DNA from: Pantoea anthophila
Lineage (GTDB): Bacteria; Pseudomonadota; Gammaproteobacteria; Enterobacterales; Enterobacteriaceae
Assembly: GCF_006494375.1 (NCBI RefSeq)
Contig: NZ_VHIZ01000053.1
Coordinates: 1 to 64,000, forward strand
Direction of reading: 5' to 3'
Length of the DNA stretch: 64,000 nt
In this document: in pieces, positions 41,945 through 52,601 of the stretch
How the letters are laid out: every line of letters starts with the position of its first letter
How positions within the stretch are numbered: the stretch's first letter is position 1
Made by a program: the position numbers and the translations under genes
The notes under the pieces: generated by a model
The model's database searches: none
What the model was told of the DNA's origin: nothing
What the model saw: the letters and a program-made list of their open reading frames with translations, nothing else

Positions 41945-42262
41945 ATGGGAAAACTGACGTTACTGTTACTGGTGCTGCTCGGCTGGCTGCAATATTCATT
42001 GTGGCTGGGGAAAAATGGTATCCACGACTATACGCGCGTCAATGATGATGTCGCGGTGCAACAGGCTAACAATGCCAAACTGAAATCGCGCAACGATCAG
42101 CTGTTTGCCGAAATTGATGACCTCAATGGCGGCTCGGAAGCGATCGAGGAGCGTGCACGCAATGAGCTGGGCATGATTAAGCCCGGTGAGACCTTCTATC
42201 GTCTGGTGCCTGACCAGAACAAACGCAACGCGCAACAATCAGCGCAAAACCAACAACGATAA
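41945..42262 (+). CDS. ftsB: Cell division protein FtsB
   Basis: The 105-residue bitopic protein has a short cytosolic start (MGK), one membrane helix (about 4-21, [19 protein letters not shown]), then a periplasmic coiled coil (about 28-70, with [20 protein letters not shown]). FtsB forms a complex with FtsL and FtsQ and activates FtsWI septal synthesis. ATG 41945 gives the family N-terminus; an upstream ATG at 41891 does not. ispD starts 3 bp after its stop. Confidence 0.95.
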   Translation: MGKLTLLLLVLLGWLQYSLWLGKNGIHDYTRVNDDVAVQQANNAKLKSRNDQLFAEIDDLNGGSEAIEERARNELGMIKPGETFYRLVPDQNKRNAQQSAQNQQR

Positions 42263-42265
42263 AAC

Positions 42266-42982
42266 ATGAATACTCTGGCCTCCCTTGCGGATGTGATTGC
42301 CGTGGTGCCCGCGGCCGGGATCGGCAGCCGCATGCAGGCAACCTGTCCTAAGCAGTATCTGACGATTGGTCAGCACACCCTTCTGGAACACAGCATTGCA
42401 CGTCTGTTTTCCCATCCTGCCATTAAACAGGTTATTGTCGCCCTCAGTCCCGACGATCAGCACTTCGCCTCACTGCCGCTGGCGCGCGATCCGCGCGTGC
42501 TCAGGGTTACCGGCGGAGAGACCCGCGCCGAATCGGTGCTGGCTGGCCTGCAGGCCGCGCAGGGTGCCGCGTGGGTTCTGGTTCACGATGCTGCCCGTCC
42601 CTGTCTGCATCCCGACGACCTGCAGCAGCTGCTCAACGTGCGCGAACAGAGCCACGTCGGCGGGATTCTGGCCGCACCGGTGCGCGACACCATGAAGCGG
42701 GGCGAGCCGGGCAAAGCCGCGGTGGCCCACACGGTAGAGCGTGACGATCTCTGGCACGCCTTAACCCCCCAGTTTTTCCCGCATGCGCTGCTGACAGCCT
42801 GCCTGACGCGGGCACTGACCGAGGGCGCAACCATTACGGATGAGGCCTCGGCGCTGGAGTATTGCGGCTACCATCCGCTGCTGGTCAGCGGACGCAGTGA
42901 TAACATCAAAGTCACCCGGCCAGAAGATCTGGCGCTGGCGGCTTTTTATCTGAGTCAGATTCAATTAAAGGAGAGCGCATGA
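42266..42982 (+). CDS. ispD: 2-C-methyl-D-erythritol 4-phosphate cytidylyltransferase IspD
   Basis: The 238-residue enzyme has the nucleotide-binding [19 protein letters not shown] near the N-terminus, [16 protein letters not shown] in the middle and [32 protein letters not shown] near the end. It couples MEP to CTP in the non-mevalonate isoprenoid pathway. It is 3 bp after ftsB and overlaps ispF by 4 bp. Confidence 0.96.
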   Translation: MNTLASLADVIAVVPAAGIGSRMQATCPKQYLTIGQHTLLEHSIARLFSHPAIKQVIVALSPDDQHFASLPLARDPRVLRVTGGETRAESVLAGLQAAQGAAWVLVHDAARPCLHPDDLQQLLNVREQSHVGGILAAPVRDTMKRGEPGKAAVAHTVERDDLWHALTPQFFPHALLTACLTRALTEGATITDEASALEYCGYHPLLVSGRSDNIKVTRPEDLALAAFYLSQIQLKESA

Positions 42983-43464
42983 TGCGTATCGGTCACGGTT
43001 TTGACGTTCACGCCTTTGGCGGAGAGGGTCCGTTAGTGATTGGCGGTGTGCGGATCCCGTTTGAGCAGGGGTTTATTGCCCATTCCGATGGTGATGTGGC
43101 GCTGCATGCGCTGACGGACGCGCTGCTGGGCGCGGTCGCCATGGGCGATATTGGCAAACTGTTTCCGGATACCGATCCCGCGTTTAAAGGCGCGGACAGC
43201 CGCGGCCTGCTGCGCGAGGCCTGGCGTCGTATCGAAGCCAAAGGCTATCGCATCGGTAACGTGGATGTCACCCTGATTGCCCAGGCGCCGAAAATGCTGC
43301 CGCATGTGCCGCAGATGCGCATCAACATCGCGGAAGATCTGGGATGTCACATGGATGCGGTCAATGTCAAAGCCACCACGACCGAAAAGCTGGGCTTTAC
43401 CGGGCGCGGTGAAGGGATCGCCTGCGAAGCGGTGGCCCTGCTGCTGAAAGCCGACACTCAATGA
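42979..43464 (+). CDS. ispF: 2-C-methyl-D-erythritol 2,4-cyclodiphosphate synthase IspF
   Basis: The 161-residue trimeric enzyme has metal ligands D9, H11 and H43 ([29 protein letters not shown]) and [16 protein letters not shown]. It cyclises CDP-ME 2-phosphate, releasing CMP. Two consecutive ATGs (42979, 42982) are possible; the second gives the E. coli-like MRIGHGFD start and an 8-base spacing from AAGGAG. The first overlaps the ispD stop (ATGATG). truD overlaps its end. Confidence 0.95.
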   Translation: MMRIGHGFDVHAFGGEGPLVIGGVRIPFEQGFIAHSDGDVALHALTDALLGAVAMGDIGKLFPDTDPAFKGADSRGLLREAWRRIEAKGYRIGNVDVTLIAQAPKMLPHVPQMRINIAEDLGCHMDAVNVKATTTEKLGFTGRGEGIACEAVALLLKADTQ

Positions 43465-44501
43465 CGCTTCACTATCTGCACGGCACGCCCGCTGCCACCG
43501 GCGTCATCAAAGCCAGCCCGGAAGATTTTGTGGTGGTTGAAGATCTCGGTTATGGCCCGGATGGGGAAGGTGAGCATCTGCTGGTGCGCATCCGTAAAGT
43601 GGGCGCGAATACCCGCTTCGTGGCGGAGGCGCTGGCGAAATATCTCGGTGTGCATCAGCGTGACATGAGCTATGCCGGGATGAAGGATCGCCATGCCGTG
43701 ACGGAGCAGACGCTCTGTTTCCGTCTGCCGGGGAATGCGATGCCCGATCTGCGCGGTTTTGCGCTGGAGGGGGTTGAGATCCTGCAGGCGGTACGCCACA
43801 AGCGCAAGCTGCGCACCGGCGCGCTGGCCGGAAATGCGTTCCGGCTGGTCATCCGCCAGATCAGCGATCGTGAGGCAGTTGAGACGCGCCTGACGCAGAT
43901 TCGTGACGCGGGTGTGCCGAACTATTTCGGTGAGCAGCGTTTCGGGCGCGGCGGCAATAACCTGGTGATCGCAGAGAAGTGGGCGCGCAATGAGATTACC
44001 CTGCGCGATCGCAACAAGCGCAGCCTGATGCTCTCTGCCGCGCGCAGTGCGCTGTTTAATCAGGTGACCAGTGCGCGTCTGGCGCAGCAGGGCGGCCTGA
44101 GTCAGGTCCTTAACGGCGATGCCCTGCAGCTGACCGGGCGAGGCAGCTGGTTTGTTGCGCAGCCGGATGAGCTGGAAGCGTGCCAGCGCCGGGTTGAACA
44201 GCATGAACTGCGCATCACCGCGCCGCTGCCGGGGCGGGGCGAGCCGGGTCCGCAGGCGGATGCGCTGGCTTTTGAAGAGCAGGTGCTGGCTGGCGAAACC
44301 CTGCTGAACGGCCTGATTGAGCGCGAGCGGGTGGATGCCGCACGCCGTGCCATGCTGGTCGTGCCGCGCGATCTGCGCTGGAGCTGGTGGGATGAGGTGA
44401 CGCTGGAGCTGACGTTCTGGCTGCCCGCAGGCAGCTTCGCCACCAGTGTCGTCAGAGAACTGCTGGTTCAGGCCGACGCGTCCGATCAGATTGATGAGTA
44501 A
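43461..44501 (+). CDS. truD: tRNA pseudouridine(13) synthase TruD
   Basis: The 346-residue enzyme has the catalytic D76 in [10 protein letters not shown] and the [14 protein letters not shown] segment, followed by the TRUD insertion domain. It makes pseudouridine 13 in tRNA Glu. The ATG overlaps the ispF stop (ATGA). In E. coli surE begins at the truD end; here 191 bp separate them. Confidence 0.95.
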   Translation: MTLHYLHGTPAATGVIKASPEDFVVVEDLGYGPDGEGEHLLVRIRKVGANTRFVAEALAKYLGVHQRDMSYAGMKDRHAVTEQTLCFRLPGNAMPDLRGFALEGVEILQAVRHKRKLRTGALAGNAFRLVIRQISDREAVETRLTQIRDAGVPNYFGEQRFGRGGNNLVIAEKWARNEITLRDRNKRSLMLSAARSALFNQVTSARLAQQGGLSQVLNGDALQLTGRGSWFVAQPDELEACQRRVEQHELRITAPLPGRGEPGPQADALAFEEQVLAGETLLNGLIERERVDAARRAMLVVPRDLRWSWWDEVTLELTFWLPAGSFATSVVRELLVQADASDQIDE

Positions 44502-44692
44502 TCTTCGCCGCAACCTGACCCGCTGTGTGGGGAATGTTGCGGCAACCCCCCTCTGCTGTGTGATTTACGCCTACCACTTCCTTGCGTGCCTCGCTAGAAT
44601 GCAAAAATCGCCGCCCATTCCTCACCTGTTGCCATGCCGTTCAGACAGGTTCAGTCGCGGCGACCAGTCGAATAAAAAAAGGTCAGAACGAA

Positions 44693-45454
44693 ATGCGGAT
44701 ATTGCTCAGCAACGATGACGGCATTCATGCGCCAGGTATTCAGACTCTGGCGAAAGCCCTGCGGCAGATTGCTGACGTGCAGGTGGTTGCCCCCGATCGT
44801 AACCGAAGCGGTGCGTCAAACTCGCTCACCCTGGAAACGCCCCTGCGAACGTTCACCCGTGAAAACGGCGATATCGCGGTGCAGATGGGTACCCCGACCG
44901 ACTGTGTCTATCTGGGGGTGAATGCCCTGATGCAGCCGCGGCCCGATATTGTGGTGTCAGGCATCAATGCCGGTCCCAACCTGGGGGATGATGTGATTTA
45001 CTCCGGTACGGTCGCGGCGGCGATGGAGGGGAGACACCTGGGCTTACCGGCGATCGCCGTTTCGCTCAATGGTCATCAGCACTACGAGACAGCCGCGGCG
45101 GTGACCTGTGCGCTTCTCCGGGCGCTGACGCATGAGCCGCTGCGCACCGGTCGCATTCTCAATATCAACGTGCCCGATCTGCCGCTCTCCGAGCTCCGGG
45201 GCATTCGCGTGACGCGCTGTGGCAGCCGCCATCCGGCCGATCAGGTGATTGCGCAGCAGGACCCGCGCGGCAATACCCTTTACTGGATTGGCCCGCCGGG
45301 TGAAAAACTGGATGCCGGGCCGGATACGGACTTCGCCGCCGTGGATCAGGGGTATGTCTCTGTCACCGCGCTGCACGTCGATTTAACGGCGCACAGTGCC
45401 CAGGAGGTGCTCAGCGACTGGCTGGCGAAAGCTGAGGTGAATCTGGCATGGTGA
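44693..45454 (+). CDS. surE: 5'/3'-nucleotidase SurE
   Basis: The 253 residues equal E. coli SurE. The N-terminus [19 protein letters not shown] has the D8-D9 metal site, with [25 protein letters not shown] in the centre. It removes phosphate from nucleoside monophosphates and short polyphosphates and is linked to stationary-phase survival. ATG 44693 behind AAAAGGT is chosen; upstream frames are not conserved. The gap before it (44502-44692) may carry a surE promoter, such as a TAGAAT near 44594. It overlaps pcm by 7 bp. Confidence 0.95.
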   Translation: MRILLSNDDGIHAPGIQTLAKALRQIADVQVVAPDRNRSGASNSLTLETPLRTFTRENGDIAVQMGTPTDCVYLGVNALMQPRPDIVVSGINAGPNLGDDVIYSGTVAAAMEGRHLGLPAIAVSLNGHQHYETAAAVTCALLRALTHEPLRTGRILNINVPDLPLSELRGIRVTRCGSRHPADQVIAQQDPRGNTLYWIGPPGEKLDAGPDTDFAAVDQGYVSVTALHVDLTAHSAQEVLSDWLAKAEVNLAW

Positions 45455-46074
45455 ATCGGCGTATTGAGACGTTGCTGTCACAACTGCGTCAGCAGGGCAT
45501 CCATGACGAAAACCTGCTGAAAGCCATCAGCGAGGTGCCACGCGAACGCTTTATCGATGAGGCGTTCGAGCACAAGGCCTGGGACAATGTCGCTCTGCCT
45601 ATCGGCTCCGGTCAGACCATCTCACAGCCTTACATGGTGGCGCGGATGACCGCGCTGCTTGGGCTGAATCCCCATTCGCGGGTGCTGGAAATCGGCACCG
45701 GTTCGGGTTATCAGACCGCCATTCTGGCCCACCTGGTTGATCACGTCTATTCCGTGGAGCGGATTAAAGGGCTGCAGTGGCAGGCCAAGCGCCGGCTGAA
45801 ACAGCTCGATCTGCACAATGTCTCTACCCGCCATGGCGACGGCTGGCAGGGCTGGCCATCCCGTGGCCCGTTCGATGCGATTATCGTCACGGCGGCCCCG
45901 CCGGAAATTCCGATTGCGCTGATAGCGCAGCTGGCAGAAGGCGGCATTATGGTGCTGCCGGTGGGGGAAGATCAGCAGGTACTGAAACGGCTGCGTCGTC
46001 AGGGAAAAGAGGTGACGGAAGAGACCATCGAGCCGGTGCGTTTTGTTCCGCTGGTGCAGGGCGATCTGGCCTGA
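45448..46074 (+). CDS. pcm: Protein-L-isoaspartate O-methyltransferase Pcm
   Basis: The 208-residue enzyme has [18 protein letters not shown], the SAM motif [15 protein letters not shown] and [13 protein letters not shown]. It methylates isoaspartyl residues in ageing proteins so they can revert to aspartate. It overlaps surE and precedes nlpD-rpoS, a stationary-phase cluster in the E. coli order. Confidence 0.96.
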   Translation: MVNRRIETLLSQLRQQGIHDENLLKAISEVPRERFIDEAFEHKAWDNVALPIGSGQTISQPYMVARMTALLGLNPHSRVLEIGTGSGYQTAILAHLVDHVYSVERIKGLQWQAKRRLKQLDLHNVSTRHGDGWQGWPSRGPFDAIIVTAAPPEIPIALIAQLAEGGIMVLPVGEDQQVLKRLRRQGKEVTEETIEPVRFVPLVQGDLA

Positions 46075-46236
46075 CCCTCTACGTATTTCTTCACAACTGT
46101 TTCATGGCACCACGTACCTGATGTTGTTACTATCCGGTTTACCTAACGAAAACACAGCTTTTATCGCGTCACGCAGAGCATTCTGCTGGCAGATACAGTG
46201 AAACAGATAGATCAGAGTTGCCATCACGGGGGATTA

Positions 46237-47337
46237 ATGAGCACGGGAAGCACACTTTTTCAGTTACGCCGTCTGGCGGCGCTTTCACTGGTAGGTTTCT
46301 GGCTGGCAGGCTGCAGCTCCAGCGACAACTCGCAGGCGCCCATCAGTCGCGTGGGCGACAATGGCGGCATGAACAGCAGCCCGTCTGACACAGGCATGGT
46401 TTCGGGCGGCGTACCTGCCACACCTGCCCAGGGACAAATGTTAAGCACAAATTCAGGATCTGCTCCCCGTAGCGGTGGAATGATTAGTACCAGCGATAAT
46501 GTTGAGACACAAAATGGCCGGATTGTGTACAACCGCAGTTATCAGAATATTCCAAAGGGTAGTTACTCCGGTGAAACATATACCGTTAAGCGCGGTGACA
46601 CATTGTTTTACATTGCCTGGATTACCGGCAACGACTTCCGCGATTTAGCCCAGCGCAACAACGTTCCTGCGCCCTATAGCCTGAATGTGGGGCAAACGCT
46701 GCAGATTGGAAATGGGTCAGGTCAGCCGATTACGGGCGGAAATCCCATTACCGTTGCTGATGCAACGCAGGGCGGTGTTCCGGCGTCGCCACAAATTAAA
46801 GCGCCTGTTGTTGCACAGCAACCTGTTATTACGTATTCTGATGATTCGGGTAATTCGGGTGGCAGCAAATTGTTGCCTTCGAAAGGAGCAAATGTTGCAA
46901 CGACAACAGCTCCAGTCGTTACCGCCCCCCCAACGGTGAGCAGTACCACCAACAGTTCAACGCCGGTCGGAAGCTGGCGCTGGCCGACCGATGGGAAGAT
47001 TATCGATAACTTCTCTGCCGCCGAAGGTGGCAATAAAGGGATCGATATCGCCGGAACGCGCGGACAATCTGTCGTTTCCACCGCATCAGGACGCGTGGTT
47101 TACGCAGGTAACGCACTCCGGGGGTACGGTAATTTAATCATCATTAAACACAACGATGATTACCTGAGTGCCTACGCCCACAACGATACAATGCTGGTTC
47201 GGGAACAACAGGAAGTTAAGGCGGGGCAGAAGATCGCTACCATGGGTAGCACCGGAACCAGTTCAGTCAGATTACATTTTGAAATTCGTTACAAGGGGAA
47301 ATCCGTAAACCCGTTGCGTTATTTACCGCAGCGATAA
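46237..47337 (+). CDS. nlpD: Murein hydrolase activator NlpD
   Basis: The 366-residue outer-membrane lipoprotein has a signal ending in LAGC with C26. A low-complexity linker is followed by a LysM domain (about 115-158, [20 protein letters not shown]) and a C-terminal LytM/M23 domain (about 245-362). The M23 metal residues are degenerate ([17 protein letters not shown]), as in the E. coli protein, so it activates amidase AmiC rather than cutting murein. ATG 46237, behind CACGGGGGAT, gives the family start. The main rpoS promoter lies within this gene. Confidence 0.95.
   Translation: MSTGSTLFQLRRLAALSLVGFWLAGCSSSDNSQAPISRVGDNGGMNSSPSDTGMVSGGVPATPAQGQMLSTNSGSAPRSGGMISTSDNVETQNGRIVYNRSYQNIPKGSYSGETYTVKRGDTLFYIAWITGNDFRDLAQRNNVPAPYSLNVGQTLQIGNGSGQPITGGNPITVADATQGGVPASPQIKAPVVAQQPVITYSDDSGNSGGSKLLPSKGANVATTTAPVVTAPPTVSSTTNSSTPVGSWRWPTDGKIIDNFSAAEGGNKGIDIAGTRGQSVVSTASGRVVYAGNALRGYGNLIIIKHNDDYLSAYAHNDTMLVREQQEVKAGQKIATMGSTGTSSVRLHFEIRYKGKSVNPLRYLPQR
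46834..46839 (+). promoter_or_regulatory. Candidate -10 of the rpoS promoter inside nlpD
   Basis: TATTCT within ACGTATTCTGATGATTCGGG lies about 560 bases before the rpoS ATG, the distance of the E. coli rpoS promoter, where a similar TATTCTGA segment occurs. This is inference from position and partial likeness; it predicts the long leader used by DsrA, RprA and ArcZ. Confidence 0.45.
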
Positions 47338-47340
47338 TCC

Positions 47341-47394
47341 GGCAGAACAGACCCTTTTTATGTTCTGCCCTGGAATCACGGGTAGGAGCCGCTT
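47341..47394 (+). promoter_or_regulatory. rpoS leader hairpin and ribosome-binding site
   Basis: GGCAGAACA (47341-47349) pairs with TGTTCTGCC (47361-47369), followed by ATCACGGGTAGGAGCCGCTT and the ATG. The last part is nearly the same as the E. coli rpoS leader, whose upstream segment folds on the ribosome-binding site and is opened by sRNAs with Hfq. The hairpin is seen; the sRNA control is inferred. Confidence 0.65.
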
Positions 47395-48387
47395 ATGAGC
47401 CAGAATACGCTGAAAGTAAACGAGTTACATGAGAACGCGGAATTCGATGAGAACGGAGCTGAAATTTTTGACGAGAAAGCACTCGTTGAAAACGAAGCCA
47501 GTGATAGCGACGTAGCGGAAGAAGAGTTGCTATCACAGGGTGCGACGCAGCGTGTTTTAGATGCGACGCAGCTCTATCTTGGGGAGATTGGCTATTCTCC
47601 GTTGTTAACGGCAGAGGAAGAAGTTTTCTTCGCTCGCCGTGCATTGCGGGGTGATATTCCTTCCCGTCGCCGTATGATCGAAAGTAACTTACGCCTGGTG
47701 GTGAAAATCGCCCGTCGTTACAGCAATCGTGGTTTAGCCCTGCTGGACCTGATTGAAGAAGGTAACCTCGGCCTGATTCGCGCCGTTGAGAAATTTGACC
47801 CGGAGCGCGGGTTCCGTTTCTCAACGTACGCCACCTGGTGGATTCGTCAGACCATTGAACGGGCGATCATGAATCAAACCCGTACTATCCGTCTGCCGAT
47901 TCACATTGTTAAAGAACTGAACGTTTATCTGCGTACTGCGCGTGAACTGTCCCACAAGCTCGACCATGAGCCGAGTGCGGAAGAGATCGCGGAGCAGCTT
48001 GATAAACCGGTTGATGACGTAAGCCGTATGTTGCGTCTCAACGAACGCATTACCTCGGTTGACACGCCATTAGGCGGGGATTCTGAAAAAGCGCTGCTGG
48101 ATATTCTGGCCGATGAGAAAGACAATGGCCCGGAAGACACCACGCAGGACGATGACATGAAACAAAGCATCGTCAAATGGCTGTTCGAACTGAACGCCAA
48201 GCAGCGTGAAGTGCTGGCACGTCGTTTCGGCCTGTTGGGCTATGAAGCGGCAACGCTTGAGGATGTCGGCCGTGAAATCGGCTTAACCCGTGAGCGTGTC
48301 CGTCAGATTCAGGTTGAAGGTTTGCGCCGTCTGCGCGAAATCCTGCAGGCGCAGGGCCTCAACATTGAAGCACTGTTTCGTGAATAA
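47395..48387 (+). CDS. rpoS: Stationary-phase sigma factor RpoS
   Basis: The 330 residues equal E. coli sigma S. Region 2 has [54 protein letters not shown], of which [14 protein letters not shown] contacts the -10. Region 4 has the [22 protein letters not shown]. It directs the general stress and stationary-phase response. A strong terminator follows, then mutS converges at once. Confidence 0.98.
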   Translation: MSQNTLKVNELHENAEFDENGAEIFDEKALVENEASDSDVAEEELLSQGATQRVLDATQLYLGEIGYSPLLTAEEEVFFARRALRGDIPSRRRMIESNLRLVVKIARRYSNRGLALLDLIEEGNLGLIRAVEKFDPERGFRFSTYATWWIRQTIERAIMNQTRTIRLPIHIVKELNVYLRTARELSHKLDHEPSAEEIAEQLDKPVDDVSRMLRLNERITSVDTPLGGDSEKALLDILADEKDNGPEDTTQDDDMKQSIVKWLFELNAKQREVLARRFGLLGYEAATLEDVGREIGLTRERVRQIQVEGLRRLREILQAQGLNIEALFRE

Positions 48388-48410
48388 CTGATCTGAGCAT
48401 GAATGCGAAA

Positions 48411-48438
48411 AGCGGTGGTGAAAACCACCGCTTTTTTT
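48411..48438 (+). terminator. rpoS terminator
   Basis: AGCGGTGGT (48411-48419) and ACCACCGCT (48424-48432) close a GAAA tetraloop, followed by six further T residues. It is a classical intrinsic terminator 24 bp after the rpoS stop. Confidence 0.95.
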
Positions 48439-48507
48439 ATGCCTGCAGAAAAGGTCAGGCAGAAACGTAGCGGGCCGGTCCGCGCTTTTACGCGGCACGG
48501 CGAACCT

Positions 48508-51069
48508 TCAGACCAGCGACTTAAGGCGATAGATCCAGTCGAGCGCCTGACGCGGCGTCAGCGTATCCGGGTCCAGCGCCTCCAGGGCTTCTACCGCCGG
48601 TGAGGTCTCTTCAACCAGCAGCGGCAGCTGAGAACCATCGACCGTCGATGAGGCGGAGTGACTGGAGACGGTCTCCAGCTCTTTCAGCTTGCTGCGCGCG
48701 CGCCTGATGACCTCTTTGGGCACCCCCGCCAGCGCTGCCACGGCCAGACCATAGCTCTTGCTGGCGGCCCCCTCCTGCACGCTGTGCATAAAGGCGATGG
48801 TGTCACCGTGCTCCACCGCGTCCAGGTGAACGTTGACCACGCCTTCCATTTTCTCCGGCAGGGTGGTCAGCTCGAAGTAATGGGTCGCGAACAGCGTCAT
48901 CGCTTTAATGCGGTTGGCCAGGTTTTCGGCACAGGCCCAGGCCAGCGATAAGCCGTCGTAGGTGGAGGTACCGCGTCCAATCTCATCCATCAGCACCAGA
49001 CTGTTTTCGGTGGCGTTGTGCAGGATGTTGGCGGTTTCGGTCATCTCCACCATAAAGGTCGAGCGTCCGGAGGCGAGATCATCAGCGGCACCCACGCGGG
49101 TGAAAATGCGATCCAGCGGGCCAATCAGCGTCTCATCGGCGGGAACAAAACTGCCAATCCACGCCATCAGCGCAATCAGCGCCGCCTGACGCATATAAGT
49201 ACTTTTACCGCCCATGTTCGGACCGGTGATGATCAGCATTCTGCGCTGGGGGGCCAGGGAGAGCGGGTTCGCAATAAACGGCTCTTTCAGCACCTGTTCG
49301 ACCACCGGATGACGACCGCCGCTGATTTTGATCCCGGCTTTATCCTGCAACACCGGCCGGCAGTAGTTCAGCGTCCAGGCACGCTCAGCCAGATTGCTCA
49401 GCACATCCAGCTCTGCCAGCGCCGCAGCACTCAGCTGCAACGCTTCAAGATGCGGCAGCAGCTGATCGAACAGCGCCTCATAGAGGCTTTTTTCCAGCGA
49501 CAGCGCTTTCCCCTTCGAGGTCAGTACTTTGTCTTCGTACTCTTTCAGCTCCGGGATAATATAGCGTTCCGCATTTTTCAGGGTCTGACGACGGACATAG
49601 TGCATCGGCACCTGATGGCTCTGCCCGCGGCTCACCTGGATGAAGTAGCCGTGTACGCCGTTAAAGCCAACCTTGAGGGTATCCAGTCCCAGCTTCTCGC
49701 GTTCGCGAATCTCCAGCCTGTCGAGATAGTCCGTTGCGCCATCGGCCAGCGCACGCCACTCATCCAGCTCGGCGTTATAACCGGGGGCAATCACGCCGCC
49801 GTCGCGGATCAGCACCGGCGGGGAGTCGATGATCGCCTGCTCCAGCAGCTCACGCAGCGCGGCGAACTCGCCCATCTGGGTGCGCAGCTTCTGCAGCTGT
49901 GGCGCTTCAACATCGGCCAGCAGCTGGTTAAGCTCCGGCAGCTGCTGAAAAGCGTGCCGCATGCGGGCCAGATCGCGCGGGCGGGCGGTGCGCAGCGCCA
50001 GGCGGGCCAGGATTCGTTCCAGATCGCCGACCTGACGCAGCACCGGCTGAAGCACCTCACTGAGAGGCTGCAGTTCTGCAATCGACTCCTGACGCTGGGT
50101 GATTGTGCGTACGTCGCGCAGCGGCATATGCAGCCAGCGTTTGAGCATGCGGCTTCCCATCGGGGTGACCGTTTTGTCGAGCACGGCCGCCAGGGTGTTG
50201 TCGGTGCCACCTGCCAGGTTCTGGGTGATCTCCAGATTACGGCGGGTGGCCGCATCCATAATGATGCTGTCCTGCTGCCGCTCCATGCTCAGCGAGCGGA
50301 TGTGCGGCAGGGTGGTGCGCTGGGTATCTTTGGCATACTGCAGCAGACAGCCCGCCGCACTCAGTCCGAGCTGCGCATTCTCCACGCCAAACCCGTTAAG
50401 GTCACGGGTGCCGAACTGCAGATTGAGCTGCTGCCGGGCGGTGTCGATCTCAAACTCCCACAGCGGACGGCGGCGCAGGCCACGACGCTGATCGATCAGT
50501 GACATCGCCTGGAAATCTTCAGGGTAGAGCAGCTCGGCCGGGTTGGTGCGCTGCAGCTCTGCCGCCATGGTTTCAGCATCGGCAGGTTCGCTGAGGCGAA
50601 AACGGCCCGAGCTGATGTCGAGCGTGGCGTAGCCAAACCCCCGCGGGCTTTGCACAATCGCCGCCAGCAGGTTGTCGTGCCGCTCCTGCAACAGCGCCTC
50701 ATCGCTGATGGTTCCCGGCGTAACGATACGCACCACTTTGCGCTCGACCGGACCTTTGCTCAGCGCCGGGTCACCGATCTGCTCGCAGATCGCCACGGAT
50801 TCGCCCAGCTGCACCAGCTTAGCCAGATACCCCTCAACCGCATGATAGGGCACACCGGCCATCGGGATCGGTTCGCCCGCCGACGCGCCGCGTTTGGTCA
50901 GCGAAATCTCCAGCAGCTGTGAGGCACGTTTCGCGTCGTCATAAAACAGCTCGTAGAAGTCACCCATACGGTAAAACAGCAGAATGTCAGGGTGCTCTGC
51001 CTTGAGGCGCAGGTACTGCTGCATCATGGGCGTGTGAGAAGGAAAGTCCTTTTCGGTTGGCTCTTGCAT
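48508..51069 (-). CDS. mutS: DNA mismatch repair protein MutS
   Basis: The 853 residues equal E. coli MutS. The mismatch-reading Phe-X-Glu is F38 and E40 in MGDFYELF. The C-terminal ATPase has Walker [10 protein letters not shown], and [14 protein letters not shown] and [22 protein letters not shown] for Walker B and signature. It binds mismatches and recruits MutL and MutH. No clear Shine-Dalgarno precedes the ATG at 51069. It converges on rpoS with 120 bp between stops; many enterobacteria carry several kilobases of variable genes there. Confidence 0.97.
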   Translation of the reverse strand: MQEPTEKDFPSHTPMMQQYLRLKAEHPDILLFYRMGDFYELFYDDAKRASQLLEISLTKRGASAGEPIPMAGVPYHAVEGYLAKLVQLGESVAICEQIGDPALSKGPVERKVVRIVTPGTISDEALLQERHDNLLAAIVQSPRGFGYATLDISSGRFRLSEPADAETMAAELQRTNPAELLYPEDFQAMSLIDQRRGLRRRPLWEFEIDTARQQLNLQFGTRDLNGFGVENAQLGLSAAGCLLQYAKDTQRTTLPHIRSLSMERQQDSIIMDAATRRNLEITQNLAGGTDNTLAAVLDKTVTPMGSRMLKRWLHMPLRDVRTITQRQESIAELQPLSEVLQPVLRQVGDLERILARLALRTARPRDLARMRHAFQQLPELNQLLADVEAPQLQKLRTQMGEFAALRELLEQAIIDSPPVLIRDGGVIAPGYNAELDEWRALADGATDYLDRLEIREREKLGLDTLKVGFNGVHGYFIQVSRGQSHQVPMHYVRRQTLKNAERYIIPELKEYEDKVLTSKGKALSLEKSLYEALFDQLLPHLEALQLSAAALAELDVLSNLAERAWTLNYCRPVLQDKAGIKISGGRHPVVEQVLKEPFIANPLSLAPQRRMLIITGPNMGGKSTYMRQAALIALMAWIGSFVPADETLIGPLDRIFTRVGAADDLASGRSTFMVEMTETANILHNATENSLVLMDEIGRGTSTYDGLSLAWACAENLANRIKAMTLFATHYFELTTLPEKMEGVVNVHLDAVEHGDTIAFMHSVQEGAASKSYGLAVAALAGVPKEVIRRARSKLKELETVSSHSASSTVDGSQLPLLVEETSPAVEALEALDPDTLTPRQALDWIYRLKSLV

Positions 51070-51654
51070 AAGGTTTTAACTCATCTTTGATGCGGTAAAT
51101 TTCTGGCGGTCAACGCCCATGAAACCGAAAGGGATTCCAGGCGCGCGGGATAATCAGATGATAACGAATAGGGCAGGGCATATGCCAGCCTGATGCGCAG
51201 ACCGTGAACCTGACCGGCCAGGAGCCATCCTGGCAAATGGCAGGGCGGCTGGCGACAGAAAAGTGTCACTTTTGCACTCTCTGATGTGCTGCTGCGAGGC
51301 GGCTCGCGATTTCTGACAGGATAGCGCACCGGGGGATTGCCGATCAGGCGGCTGCGCGCGGAGCGTGCGGTTCACCGGCAGGGTCGCGCGGATTAAAGGA
51401 AATCAGTCCGCCGTGCCCGCCTGAAAAAGAGACACCGGTCAAAGAAGCGGCACGCACATCTGCGCCCGGCGGACAAAAGTGCTTGAATCAACGGGTTACA
51501 TTTTCAGCGCGCAAAATTTACCCGGCGCAGTCAGGTCAGCATCACGCCGTCATAGCGGCGACCGGGAGAGTTTGCCGGGATGATGACGTCGCGCTCAGGA
51601 TGGAACGGAAAGTTTGGATAACGGCTTTAATGACCTTAATTATCAGGAGGATAA
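51070..51654. other. 585-bp non-coding region between mutS and the exported amidohydrolase
   Basis: No convincing gene was found. It must hold the promoter for mutS (minus strand) and for the gene at 51655. Visible structure: a 15-bp palindrome AAAAGTG-T-CACTTTT at 51259-51273, and a hairpin GCCAGGA (51217-51223) with TCCTGGC (51228-51234). Neither was matched to a known factor. Confidence 0.5.
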
Positions 51655-52578
51655 ATGTCACTAACCCGTCGGCATTTCTTACACTCAGGCGCGGCGCTGG
51701 CTTTCGCGGCGACGTTTCCCGCCTTCGCAAACGTGCCTTACAGTTCGGGCGAGAAAAAACCTCAGCTGATTCCGCCGCCAGGCAGCGTCGATTGCCATAT
51801 GCATCTGTACGACAGCCGCTGTCCTGCCGTGCCTGGCACAAAACTGATGAACCCGGCGAACGCTTCACTGGAAGACTATCGGAAGCTTCAGCAGAGACTG
51901 GGCATCAACCGGATGGTGATTGTCACGCCCTCACGCTACGGAACCGATAACAGCGTCCTGCTGAATGGCCTGGCGGCGAGCGGGGGAAATGCGCGCGGCG
52001 TGGTGGTGCTGGATTCGTCGGTCAGCGATGATGAACTGCAGAAGCTGCATCAGGCGGGCGTCAGGGGAATCCGGTTTAATCTGCGTTACAGCGCGGTTAA
52101 CCTCGATGATATGGAGAAGTTAGCAGCACGCGTGAATCCCCTGAACTGGCATATTCAGGTGGTGACCTCTGGTAAACACTTAACCGAACTGGAAAGCCGG
52201 CTGCAAAAACTCCCGACCCCGGTGGTGATCGATCATATGGGGCACGTGCCGCAGCCGGAGGGCATTACGTCGCCGGTGTTTACCACGCTGCAGCGGATGC
52301 TGGATGGCGGGAAAAGCTGGATAAAACTCTCCGGGGTTTATATCGACTCCTTAACCGGCGCGCCGGGCTATAAGGATGTGACGCCGGTGGCACAGAAACT
52401 GGTGCAGATTAACCCGGAACGGCTGCTGTGGGGCAGCGACTGGCCGCACCCGACCGAACCGGACAGCCATAAGCCGGACGATGCGGTGTTACTCGATCTG
52501 ATGCAGGTCTGGGCGCCGGAGAGTCGGGATCGGCAGAGAATACTGCGTGATAACCCCGTTAAGCTCTATGACTTCTGA
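51655..52578 (+). CDS. Tat-exported amidohydrolase, LigI/sugar-lactonase-like
   Basis: The 307-residue protein opens with a twin-arginine signal (TRRHFLHSG at 4-12, hydrophobic core, AFA cleavage site after 25). The rest is an amidohydrolase-2 TIM barrel: metal-type DCHMHLYD, GVRGIRFNLRY, VVIDHMGHVPQPEG and the terminal acid in WGSDWPHP. The family (COG3618-like) includes 2-pyrone-4,6-dicarboxylate hydrolase, sugar-acid lactonases and galactarolactone isomerase; the substrate cannot be told from sequence. A strong AGGAGG precedes the ATG. It stands alone and converges on narL. A periplasmic site is unusual for these mostly cytosolic enzymes. Confidence 0.8.
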   Translation: MSLTRRHFLHSGAALAFAATFPAFANVPYSSGEKKPQLIPPPGSVDCHMHLYDSRCPAVPGTKLMNPANASLEDYRKLQQRLGINRMVIVTPSRYGTDNSVLLNGLAASGGNARGVVVLDSSVSDDELQKLHQAGVRGIRFNLRYSAVNLDDMEKLAARVNPLNWHIQVVTSGKHLTELESRLQKLPTPVVIDHMGHVPQPEGITSPVFTTLQRMLDGGKSWIKLSGVYIDSLTGAPGYKDVTPVAQKLVQINPERLLWGSDWPHPTEPDSHKPDDAVLLDLMQVWAPESRDRQRILRDNPVKLYDF

Positions 52579-52601
52579 CGCAGCATTTACAGGCAGCCAG
52601 G

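Noticed and set aside
49018-50502. 494-residue frame antisense to mutS
   Set aside because: It is a codon-bias shadow of a GC-rich gene; no start signal and histidine/glutamine/arginine-rich low-quality protein.
51480-51500. TTGAATCAA near 51483 as an FNR site
   Set aside because: The half-sites overlap instead of being spaced by four bases, so it cannot be an FNR dimer site.
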